64,000 nucleotides of DNA from Methylobacterium sp. Leaf123 (GTDB lineage: Bacteria > Pseudomonadota > Alphaproteobacteria > Rhizobiales > Beijerinckiaceae), in NCBI RefSeq assembly GCF_001423405.1, contig NZ_LMNS01000003.1, positions 121,154-185,153 on the forward strand, given 5' to 3'. Below, one piece after another: positions 17,277-24,705 of this stretch (its first letter is position 1; every line of letters starts with the position of its first letter). The notes under the pieces were generated by a model. That model was not told the origin of the DNA. It saw only the letters and a list, made by a program, of their open reading frames with translations, and made no database searches. The position numbers were made by a program, and so were the translations under genes.

Positions 17277-18575
17277 ATGCACATCGTCGACCGTCGGCTC
17301 AATCCAGGTGGTAAGAGCCTCCCGAACCGCCAACGCTTCCTGCGCCGGGTCAAGGACGTCGCACAGCGCGCGGTTCGGGAATCCGCCCGAGAGAAGGATA
17401 TCAAGAACCTCGGCAAGGACGGGCGCATCACCGTGCCCGGCGACGGGGTGCGCGAGCCGCGCTTCTCGCGCCAGCCGGGGACGGGCCATCAGGATTACAT
17501 CCTGCCCGGCAACAAGACTTACGTGGAGGGCGACCGCATCGAGCGCCCGCCGGGCGGCGGGGGAGGTGGCGGCGCCGGCGAAGGCGGGGATGGTGGTGAG
17601 AACGGCGAGGACGCCTTCCACTTCGTCCTGACCCGTGAGGAATTCCTCGACCTCTTCCTCGAAGACCTCGAACTGCCCGATCTCGCCAAGCGGCGTCTGG
17701 CTGTGGTCGAGACGGAAGGTCTGCGCCGGGCCGGCTACACCGTCTCGGGTTCGCCGGCCAACCTCGCCCTGTCGCGCACCTTGCGCAATTCCATGTCCCG
17801 GCGCATCGCCCTCAAGCGGCCGAAGCTGGAGGAGGTGGCCGCCTTGGAGGCCGAGATCGCCGCGGCCGAGGCGGCGAACGATCCGCGCCTGCCCGACCTG
17901 CAACTCAAGCTACTCGGCCTGCGCGAGCGCTCCAAGCGCATCCCCTATGTCGATCCGATCGACCTGCGTTTTCGCCGCTTCGAGCCCTATCCGAAGCCGA
18001 TCGCGCAAGCCGTGATGTTCTGCCTGATGGACGTCTCGGGCTCGATGACCGAGCACATGAAGGATCTGGCCAAGCGCTTCTACATCCTGCTGCACATCTT
18101 CCTGACGCGCCGCTACAAGCACGTCGAGATCGTCTTCATCCGCCACACCGACAAGGCGGCCGAAGTGGATGAGGAGACCTTCTTCGGCTCCCGTGAGACC
18201 GGCGGCACGCTGGTCTCCTCGGCCCTGGTCGAGATGAAGCGCATCGTCACCGAGCGCTACTCGCCGGACGACTGGAACATCTACGCGGCGCAAGCCTCGG
18301 ACGGCGACAACGTCTCCTCCGATGGGCCGACCTCGACCGAATTGCTGCGCGCCCACATCCTGCCGGCCTGCCAGCATTTCGCCTATCTCGAAGTCGGCGA
18401 CGAGAACGGGCCGCGCGCCGGCTTCGTCGAGCACCGCACCACCCTGTGGCGGACCTACGAGGCGCTGGCCAAGGCCGGCGAACCGCTCGCCATGCGCAAG
18501 GTGAACCACCGCCGCGACATCTACCCCGTGTTCCGCGAGCTGTTCGGCCGCAAGGATGCGCGGGCGGAGGCGTAG
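17277..18575 (+). CDS. YeaH/YhbH family protein (DUF444, VWA-like)
   Basis: The 432-residue DUF444 protein begins MHIVDRRLNPGGKSLPNRQR. A glycine-rich linker (about residues 88-101) separates the basic N-terminal part from a von Willebrand A-like domain. In that domain, LMDVSGSMTEHMKDLAKRFY carries a metal-ion-dependent adhesion site with Asp252, Ser254 and Ser256. The start is the ATG at 17277; an in-frame ATG at 17229 is less likely. YeaH partners PrkA/YeaG in stationary-phase and stress physiology of enteric bacteria. A perfect 20-base palindrome (18582-18601) lies between it and spoVR. Confidence 0.93.
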   Translation: MHIVDRRLNPGGKSLPNRQRFLRRVKDVAQRAVRESAREKDIKNLGKDGRITVPGDGVREPRFSRQPGTGHQDYILPGNKTYVEGDRIERPPGGGGGGGAGEGGDGGENGEDAFHFVLTREEFLDLFLEDLELPDLAKRRLAVVETEGLRRAGYTVSGSPANLALSRTLRNSMSRRIALKRPKLEEVAALEAEIAAAEAANDPRLPDLQLKLLGLRERSKRIPYVDPIDLRFRRFEPYPKPIAQAVMFCLMDVSGSMTEHMKDLAKRFYILLHIFLTRRYKHVEIVFIRHTDKAAEVDEETFFGSRETGGTLVSSALVEMKRIVTERYSPDDWNIYAAQASDGDNVSSDGPTSTELLRAHILPACQHFAYLEVGDENGPRAGFVEHRTTLWRTYEALAKAGEPLAMRKVNHRRDIYPVFRELFGRKDARAEA

Positions 18576-18581
18576 CGACAG

Positions 18582-18601
18582 GCCTCCCCGCGCGGGGAGG
18601 C
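18582..18601. repeat. Perfect 20-base palindrome between yeaH and spoVR
   Basis: GCCTCCCCGC followed by its exact reverse complement forms a 10-bp palindrome in the 53-base gap. It could fold as a tight hairpin in the mRNA and tune spoVR expression or protect the upstream message. No T-run follows, so full termination is doubtful. Confidence 0.5.
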
Positions 18602-18628
18602 GAGACAGCGTCGAAGAGAAGGGCCGAC

Positions 18629-20200
18629 ATGGTCGCGAGCCTGAGCCGCACGAAATCGACAGCGCCCAAGCCGGGCGAGCTGCTGTTTTCCGGCAATGAC
18701 TGGGACTTCGAGACGATCCGGCGCATCCACGATGCCTGCGAGGCGGTGGCGGGGCCCGAACTCGGCCTGTCGTGGTACCCGAACCAGATCGAGATCATCA
18801 CCGCCGAGCAGATGCTCGACGCCTATGCCTCGATCGGCATGCCGCTGTTCTACAAGCACTGGTCCTTCGGCAAGCATTTCGCCCAGCAGGAGGCGAGCTA
18901 CCGCCGCGGCCTGATGGGGCTCGCCTACGAGATCGTCATCAATTCCGATCCGTGCATCTCCTACGTGATGGAGGAGAACACGGCGACGATGCAGACGCTG
19001 GTGATCGCCCACGCCGCGTTCGGGCATAACCACTTCTTCAAGAACAACTATCTGTTCCGGCAGTGGACGGATGCCGAGGGCATCCTCGATTATCTCGACT
19101 TCGCCAAGAGCTACATCGCCCGCTGCGAGGAGCGCTACGGGCATCAGGCGGTCGAGCACGTACTCGATGCCGCCCACGCGCTGATGAGCCAGGGCGTCCA
19201 CCGCTATCCTCGCAAGAAACGGCCGGATCTGGCGAGCGAGCAGCGCCGGGAGCGCGAGCGCGAGGAGCACGGCGAGCAGATCTACAACGATCTCTGGCGC
19301 ACCCTGCCGGCCAAGACCGGCGGGCAGAAGGGCGACCCGGCGCTGGAGCGGCGCCGGGCGCTGCTCGAACTGCCGCAGGAGAACATCCTCTACTTCCTGG
19401 AGAAGATCGCGCCCCGCCTGCGGCCCTGGCAGCGCGAGATCCTGCGGATCGTCCGCCTCGTGGCGCAGTATTTCTACCCGCAGCGCCAGACCAAGGTGAT
19501 GAACGAGGGCTGCGCCACCTACTGCCACTACCGGATCATGAACGCGCTCTCGCAGAAGGGGCAGCTCAGCGAGGCGGCCTATCTCGAATTCCTGCAATCG
19601 CACACCAACGTCATCCGCCAGCCGACGTTCGACGACCGCTCCTTCGGCGGCCACAACCCCTACGCCTTAGGGTTTGCGATGATGCAGGACATCGCCCGCA
19701 TCGTGGAGCAGCCGAGCGACGAGGACCGCGAGTGGTTCCCCGACATCGCCGGCCGCGGTGACGCCATGGGCGTGCTGCGCGATTGCTGGGAGAACTACCG
19801 GGATGAGAGCTTCATCGCGCAGTTCCTCAGCCCGAAACTCATGCGCGATATGCGGCTGTTCCACGTCGTGGACGATCCCGACGAGCCCGAGATGCGCGTC
19901 GCGGCGATCCACGACGAGCGCGGCTACCGCAAGATGCGCCGCTCCTTTGCCCGCCAATACGACGTGGCCTGGCTCGACCCCGATATCGAGGTGGTGGACG
20001 TGGATCTCGAGGGCGACCGCCGTCTCATCCTCCACCACAAGGCGCTCAACCGCATCACCCTGCAGCGGGAGGATGCCCGCCGCGTGCTCCAGCACCTCGC
20101 CGATTTGTGGGGCTACGACGCGGTGCTGAAGGAGGTCGATCCGGCGACCGGCGCGGTGCTGGTCGAGCACTCGGCGAGCGCGCGGCCGATTTTCTTCTGA
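18629..20200 (+). CDS. spoVR: SpoVR family protein (YcgB-like)
   Basis: The 523-residue SpoVR/YcgB-family protein is the third member of the prkA-yeaH-spoVR triad. Family stretches are LGLSWYPNQIEIITAEQMLD, MPLFYKHWSFGKHFAQQEAS, MEENTATMQTLVIAHAAFGH, MNEGCATYCHYRIMNALSQK and the RLFHVVDDPDEP region. Conserved His and Glu residues (MEENT, AHAAFGHNHFF, NEGCATYCHY) suggest a metalloprotein, but the biochemical activity is unknown. The ATG at 18629 matches the conserved start. The mRNA is likely shared with prkA and yeaH. Confidence 0.94.
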   Translation: MVASLSRTKSTAPKPGELLFSGNDWDFETIRRIHDACEAVAGPELGLSWYPNQIEIITAEQMLDAYASIGMPLFYKHWSFGKHFAQQEASYRRGLMGLAYEIVINSDPCISYVMEENTATMQTLVIAHAAFGHNHFFKNNYLFRQWTDAEGILDYLDFAKSYIARCEERYGHQAVEHVLDAAHALMSQGVHRYPRKKRPDLASEQRREREREEHGEQIYNDLWRTLPAKTGGQKGDPALERRRALLELPQENILYFLEKIAPRLRPWQREILRIVRLVAQYFYPQRQTKVMNEGCATYCHYRIMNALSQKGQLSEAAYLEFLQSHTNVIRQPTFDDRSFGGHNPYALGFAMMQDIARIVEQPSDEDREWFPDIAGRGDAMGVLRDCWENYRDESFIAQFLSPKLMRDMRLFHVVDDPDEPEMRVAAIHDERGYRKMRRSFARQYDVAWLDPDIEVVDVDLEGDRRLILHHKALNRITLQREDARRVLQHLADLWGYDAVLKEVDPATGAVLVEHSASARPIFF

Positions 20201-20232
20201 TTTTCAGAAGCCGGGTCACTCGCTCCCATCTC

Positions 20233-20346
20233 CACCCTCATCCTGAGGTGGCGGCGCGGAGCGTCGCCCTCGAAGGATGGTCCAGGGATCGCGCGGAAAC
20301 GGGAACACCCTTCGAGACCGCTTCGCGACGGTTCAGGATGAGGGTG
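20233..20346. repeat. Dispersed palindromic repeat, CACCCTCATCCTGA type
   Basis: A perfect 14-bp inverted repeat (20233-20246 with 20333-20346) flanks a GC-rich core containing a CTCGAAGGATG-type segment. This resembles the intergenic palindromic repeats seen widely in Hyphomicrobiales genomes. It sits between the convergent spoVR and purN genes and may also fold as a bidirectional terminator. Only one copy was seen in the window. Confidence 0.6.
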
Positions 20347-20376
20347 CGGGGGGTAGAGGCTTAGTGAACTCAAGGC

Positions 20377-21036
20377 TCAGAGCGAGAGGATCGCGGCCCC
20401 GGCGTCGCGCGCTTGCTCGGTGAAGCGGACCCGCCCTCCGTCCAACACCGCGCCGTCGCCCGCGATCAGCGCCAAGGCCGCCGGGTAGAGCCGGTGCTCC
20501 TGCACGATCACCCGGGCACTCAGCGTGTCGGCGTCGTCACCCGGCAGCACCGGCACGGCGGCCTGGGCCACGATCGGGCCGGCATCGAGTTCCGGCACGA
20601 CGTAATGCACGGTGCAGCCGTGCAGGCGCACGCCGGCCCCCAAAGCGCGCTCGTGGGTGTGCGTGCCCTTGAACAGCGGCAGCAGCGAGGGGTGGATGTT
20701 GATCATCCGCCCCGTCCAGGCTTCCACGAAGGCGTCGGTGAGAATGCGCATGAAGCCGGCGAGCACGATCAGCTCGATCCCGGCGGCGTCCAGCTCCGCC
20801 TGAAGCGCGGCGTCGAAGCGGGCGCGATCGGGGAACGCCTTGTGGTCGATGGCGCGGGCCGGGATGCCTGCCGCCCGCGCGCGGTCGAGGCCGGCCGCGT
20901 CGGGGCGGTTCGAGAGCACGAGCACGATCTCGGCCGGATAGTCCGGCGCGCGTGCCGCCTCGATCAGCGAGACCATGTTCGAGCCGCGACCCGAGATGAG
21001 GATCGCGACGCGCTTCTTCGGAGCCGGCGTGCTCAC
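20377..21036 (-). CDS. purN: Phosphoribosylglycinamide formyltransferase
   Basis: PurN (219 residues) transfers a formyl group from 10-formyl-THF to GAR in purine synthesis. Marks are [20 protein letters not shown] at the start, the [15 protein letters not shown] loop, and [16 protein letters not shown]. The catalytic region is [20 protein letters not shown] with the Asn-x-His pair, followed by [17 protein letters not shown] with its Asp. The gene overlaps purM by four bases, so the two are co-translated from the purM promoter. Confidence 0.95.
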   Translation of the reverse strand: MSTPAPKKRVAILISGRGSNMVSLIEAARAPDYPAEIVLVLSNRPDAAGLDRARAAGIPARAIDHKAFPDRARFDAALQAELDAAGIELIVLAGFMRILTDAFVEAWTGRMINIHPSLLPLFKGTHTHERALGAGVRLHGCTVHYVVPELDAGPIVAQAAVPVLPGDDADTLSARVIVQEHRLYPAALALIAGDGAVLDGGRVRFTEQARDAGAAILSL

Positions 21037-22100
21037 AGGGCGAGCTGCCCCGTGAAGGTCACCGGCTCCGCGCCGCGCTCGGTGATGTGCCCGAGCCGGA
21101 CCGGCGCCTCGCCGGCCTCGGTCAGCGCATCCGCCACGGCGTCGGCTGCGTCGGCGGCGGCGACCACCACCATGCCGATGCCGCAGTTGAAGGTGCGCAG
21201 CATCTCCGCTTCCGCGACCCCGCCCTCACGCGCCAGCCAGCCGAAGACCGGCGGCACGGCAATCGCCGAGAGATCGATGTCGATGCCGACGCCATCGGGC
21301 AGGACGCGGGGGAGGTTGTCGGGGAAACCGCCGCCGGTGATGTGGGCGAGCGCCCGGATACCGCCGGCCCGCTTCAGGGCGGCGAGCAGCGGCTTCACGT
21401 AGATCCGGGTCGGCTCCAGCAGCGCCTCGCCGAGGCTGCGGCCGGGGGCGAACGGCGCGTCGGCGTCGTAGCCGAGGCCGGTCTTGGCCACGATCCGGCG
21501 CACCAGCGAGAAGCCGTTCGAGTGGACACCCGAGGAGGGCAGGCCGAGCACGACGTCGCCGGGCAGGATGCCGGGCCGCGGCAGCAGCGTGCCGCGCTCG
21601 GCCGCGCCCACCGAGAAGCCGGCGAGATCGTAGTCGGCGCCGTCGTAGAGGCCCGGCATCTCGGCGGTTTCGCCGCCGATCAGCGCGCAGCCCGCCTGTC
21701 GGCAGCCTTCCGCGATGCCGCGCACGATGTCGGCGCCGACGCCGGGCACGAGCTTTCCGGTGGCGTAATAGTCGAGGAAGAACAGCGGCTCGGCGCCCTG
21801 CACGATTATGTCGTTGACGCACATCGCCACGAGGTCGATGCCGATCGTGTGGTGGCGCCCGGTCTCGATGGCGATCTTCACCTTGGTGCCGACGCCGTCA
21901 TTGGCAGCAACCAGGATCGCGTCCTTGAAGCCTGCCGCCTTGAGGTCGAACAGGCCACCGAAGCCGCCGATCTCGGCATCGGCCCCCGGCCGGCGCGTGG
22001 CGCGCACCAGCGGCTTGATCGTCTCGACGAGCGCGTTGCCCGCGTCGATGTCGACGCCGGCCTGCGCGTAGGTGAGCCCGTTTCCGTCCTGCGCCGTCAT
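21033..22100 (-). CDS. purM: Phosphoribosylformylglycinamidine cyclo-ligase
   Basis: PurM (355 residues) closes FGAM to AIR with ATP. Signatures are [80 protein letters not shown] and [20 protein letters not shown]. The [20 protein letters not shown] motif and C-terminal [11 protein letters not shown] are also present. The ATG at 22100 gives the standard length. purN follows with a four-base overlap. Confidence 0.96.
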   Translation of the reverse strand: MTAQDGNGLTYAQAGVDIDAGNALVETIKPLVRATRRPGADAEIGGFGGLFDLKAAGFKDAILVAANDGVGTKVKIAIETGRHHTIGIDLVAMCVNDIIVQGAEPLFFLDYYATGKLVPGVGADIVRGIAEGCRQAGCALIGGETAEMPGLYDGADYDLAGFSVGAAERGTLLPRPGILPGDVVLGLPSSGVHSNGFSLVRRIVAKTGLGYDADAPFAPGRSLGEALLEPTRIYVKPLLAALKRAGGIRALAHITGGGFPDNLPRVLPDGVGIDIDLSAIAVPPVFGWLAREGGVAEAEMLRTFNCGIGMVVVAAADAADAVADALTEAGEAPVRLGHITERGAEPVTFTGQLAL

Positions 22101-22461
22101 CGCCGCCCCGTCGTCCGGTATTCGCTGATCATTCCAAAACCCGCTGCCACATTGCGGCGCGATTGGCCACTGTCACCGGCGCGGAGCGGCGTGTTCGGGC
22201 ACAGCATCATGCCGTGCCGCGGGCGAAAAGTGCCGCGGAACAGTCTATCCCCTCCGGCGTGAGCGGAAGCAGGGCCAGAATCGCAAGGTCGATCCGGTCG
22301 GTGTCCGCAGGTTTCATGGCGCCTGTTGCCCTCGGGGCGAGGCGGTGATCGAGCGCCCTCCCGCCGCGCGCGGCAAGCCCCGCCATGCAAGGTCCGCCTT
22401 GACCGGGCGTGCCCCGCTTCCCACTGTCCGCGCCGGACGGATTGACGGGGACGGCATCTCG
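22101..22461. other. Divergent spacer between purM and the PerM-type gene
   Basis: These 361 bases separate divergent genes and should hold both promoters. A 36-residue frame on the minus strand (22207-22317, beginning MKPADTDRIDLAILALLPLT) has a protein-like composition but no clear ribosome-binding site. I list it here only as a possibility. No RNA gene or strong hairpin was found. Confidence 0.35.
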
Positions 22462-23574
22462 ATGCGTGGGCGGGCAATCATCGGGCTCTCGATCCTCGCG
22501 ATCGTGATCTTCCTGCTCTACGAGCTGCGCGAGGTGATGCTGCCCTTCGTGGCGGGGCTGGCGCTGGCCTACCTGCTCGATCCGCTGGCCGACCGGCTGG
22601 AGCGGCTCGGCCTCGGCCGGCTCGCCGCGACCCTGCTGATCCTGGCGGGCTTCGTCGTCGGGTTCGTGGTGCTGCTCATCATCGTGGTGCCGCTGGCCGC
22701 CGGGCAGATCGCCTCCCTCGTCAATTCCCTGCCGACCATGGTCGGGCGGCTGCAGAGCATCCTCGTGGAGCGGGCCGGGCCGCTGCTCGAGCGGATCGGC
22801 GGCACGGAGGTCGTCAACGAGCTGCAATCCTCCGTCGGCACGTTGGTCGGGCAGGGCGGGGCGTGGTTCCTGGCCTTTTTGAAGTCGCTCTGGACGGGGA
22901 GCCAAGCCCTCGTCTCCATCGCCTCGCTCCTCGTCGTCACGCCGGTCGTCGCCTTCTACGTGCTGCACGATTGGGACCGGATGATCGCCGCCCTCGACGG
23001 GTGGGTGCCCCCGCGCCACCGCCCGACGGCGCGGCGGCTCGCGGGCGAGATCGACGGGGCGGTGACCGGCTTCGTGCGCGGCCAGAGCCTCGTCTGCCTG
23101 ATCCTCGGCTCGTTCTACGCGGTCGGCCTGTTCCTCGTCGGGCTGAATTTCGGCGTCCTGATCGGGATGATCTCGGGCTTCCTCACCTTCATCCCCTATG
23201 TCGGCACGCTGACCGGCTTCCTGCTCTCGGTCGGCGTCGCCCTGGTGCAATGGTGGCCCAGCGGCGACTGGCTGCATATCGGGCTCACCGTCGGGGTGTT
23301 CCTTGTCGGGCAGTTCCTTGAGGGCAACGTGATCTCGCCCAAGCTCGTGGGCGACTCGGTCGGGCTCCATCCGGTCTGGCTGATGTTCGCGCTGCTCGCC
23401 TTCGGCTCGCTGTTCGGCTTCCTCGGGCTCCTGCTCGCGGTGCCGGTCGCCGCCTCCATCGGCGTCGTCGTGCGCTTCGGCATCGAGCGTTACCTCGAGA
23501 GCAAGCTCTACCGGGGCGACGGGCCGTTGCTGATCGGGGAATCGGGGAACGCGACGCTGCCCGCCCGCGATTGA
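22462..23574 (+). CDS. AI-2E/PerM family membrane transporter
   Basis: The 370-residue inner-membrane protein has about eight hydrophobic segments, starting RAIIGLSILAIVIFLLYELR and continuing with VMLPFVAGLALAYLLDPLAD. The family box near the end is FLVGQFLEGNVISPKLVGDS followed by VGLHPVWLMFALLAFGSLFG. Members of this family export diverse substrates (autoinducer-2, Na+/H+ exchange and others), so the substrate is not assigned. The ATG at 22462 puts the first membrane segment at the N-terminus; the frame is open further upstream to 22345. hdaA and ppk follow, an order found in related bacteria. Confidence 0.87.
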   Translation: MRGRAIIGLSILAIVIFLLYELREVMLPFVAGLALAYLLDPLADRLERLGLGRLAATLLILAGFVVGFVVLLIIVVPLAAGQIASLVNSLPTMVGRLQSILVERAGPLLERIGGTEVVNELQSSVGTLVGQGGAWFLAFLKSLWTGSQALVSIASLLVVTPVVAFYVLHDWDRMIAALDGWVPPRHRPTARRLAGEIDGAVTGFVRGQSLVCLILGSFYAVGLFLVGLNFGVLIGMISGFLTFIPYVGTLTGFLLSVGVALVQWWPSGDWLHIGLTVGVFLVGQFLEGNVISPKLVGDSVGLHPVWLMFALLAFGSLFGFLGLLLAVPVAASIGVVVRFGIERYLESKLYRGDGPLLIGESGNATLPARD

Positions 23575-23650
23575 TCGCGCGAGGCCACGAAAATCCGGCG
23601 CCGAGGATCCGTCCCGAGGGCCGGCAAGGGCCGTGCGGGCGTCGGCTGCG

Positions 23651-23713
23651 CGCAAAAGCGCTTTCCGACGAAGTGGACGCCGGTTCGGCGAAAGAAAGCG
23701 CGTTGAAGCAAAG
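23651..23713. repeat. Dispersed AAAGCGCTTTCC-type palindromic repeat
   Basis: The element has an outer inverted repeat GCGCTTTC (23658-23665) with GAAAGCGC (23694-23701) around an inner CGCCG-GTT-CGGCG hairpin. It lies between the transporter and hdaA. From memory it resembles short intergenic repeats common in Methylobacterium-type genomes. It has lower GC than its surroundings. Function unknown. Confidence 0.5.
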
Positions 23714-23807
23714 ACCGAGAGACGCCAACCTGATGCCATCAGGTCGGATACGGCTCGAGGCTTCCGGCTGTCGGCCGGTGTCGGGCAACTTGGTGTAAGG
23801 TGCGAGG

Positions 23808-24566
23808 ATGCGCGACACAGCTCCCCCGAAGCAGCTCACCTTCGACCTGCCGCTCGACCCGCGCTTTGGCGCCGAGGACTTTCTGGTCAGCCCCTCCAAC
23901 GAGGAGGCCTATGCCCTGATCGAGGCATGGCCCGATTGGCCGGACACCGTGTTCCTGCTCCGCGGCCCCCCCGGCAGCGGAAAGAGCCATCTCGCCTCGA
24001 TCTGGGCGACGCGGGCGCAAGCCTGGACGGTCTCCGCCGCTGACGTCGCGATGGACCGCGTTTCGCATCTGATTTCCAACGGCGCCCTCGTGGTCGAGGA
24101 CGTGGACCGCGAGGCGGGCCGCGACGAGGCGGCTCTGTTCCATCTGCTCAACCTTGCGCGCGAGCGCCGCTTTCCGGTGCTGCTCACCGCCTGCGGAGCG
24201 GTGGACGGCTTCGGGCTCAAGGTCGCCGACCTGCGCTCGCGGCTGCGGCTCGCCCCCGGTGCCGAGATCGGCCAGCCGGACGACGCGCTCCTGAAGGCGG
24301 TGATCGTCAAGCTGTTCGCCGACCGGCAGCTCGGCATCGACACTTCGGTGGTCGATGCCCTGGCCCTGCGCATCGACCGCTCGCTCGCCCGCGTCCGCGA
24401 GGTCGTGGCCGAACTCGACCGCGACGCGCTCGGCCGCCGCCGCCGCATCACCCGGCCGCTCGCCCTCGCCGTCCTCGACCGGATGGAGGCCGCCGACGGG
24501 GGGCAAGAGCTGGAAGAGCGGGAAGAGGGGGACGGCGAAGAGGAAGACGCCGCGGGAGGGGTGTGA
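23808..24566 (+). CDS. hdaA: HdaA-type DnaA regulator (AAA+ DnaA-homologous protein)
   Basis: The 252-residue DnaA-like AAA+ protein lacks DnaA domain IV, as expected of Hda/HdaA. HdaA works with the sliding clamp to drive hydrolysis of DnaA-bound ATP after initiation. The N-terminal clamp-binding motif is QLTFDLP at residues 9-15. Walker A is GPPGSGKS at residues 53-60, and the Walker B region is ALVVEDVDREAGRDE. The sensor and lid region includes ARVREVVAELDRDALGRRRR. The acidic C-terminal tail (Glu/Gly/Asp-rich) is unusual. The ATG at 23808 is needed to keep the clamp motif. Confidence 0.88.
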   Translation: MRDTAPPKQLTFDLPLDPRFGAEDFLVSPSNEEAYALIEAWPDWPDTVFLLRGPPGSGKSHLASIWATRAQAWTVSAADVAMDRVSHLISNGALVVEDVDREAGRDEAALFHLLNLARERRFPVLLTACGAVDGFGLKVADLRSRLRLAPGAEIGQPDDALLKAVIVKLFADRQLGIDTSVVDALALRIDRSLARVREVVAELDRDALGRRRRITRPLALAVLDRMEAADGGQELEEREEGDGEEEDAAGGV

Positions 24567-24577
24567 GCGGCCCTCCA

Positions 24578-24617
24578 TTGTCACGAAACCGTCAAACCGG
24601 TTCGGCCGCCCTATGTT
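24578..24617 (+). promoter_or_regulatory. Pho-box-like PhoB site and possible -10 before ppk
   Basis: Two half-sites TTGTCAC (24578-24584) and CCGTCAA (24589-24595) are separated by the 4-base spacer GAAA. This gives the 7+4+7 layout of a PhoB box. A possible -10 element, TATGTT, lies at 24612-24617. The site is about 110 bases before the TTG start of polyphosphate kinase, a known phosphate-starvation target in several bacteria. Confidence 0.5.
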
Positions 24618-24705
24618 AGGGAGCCGCGCAGCACTGCAAGGGGTGGAGTCGTTCCGGGTCGCATCGTGACCGGGACGCGCTTCGGAGCGGAAGGGAGCCA
24701 GGGCG

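Noticed and set aside
15119..17431. 770-codon open frame antisense to prkA
   Set aside because: Sequence is the mirror of a well-conserved gene and shows repeated Leu/Asp/Val/Gly runs typical of antisense frames in high-GC DNA.
22207..23739. 510-codon open frame antisense to the PerM-type gene
   Set aside because: Highly charged Asp/Glu/Gln-rich product is the shadow of a hydrophobic membrane protein. Only its last 36 codons lie outside the gene, and they are noted as a weak possibility.
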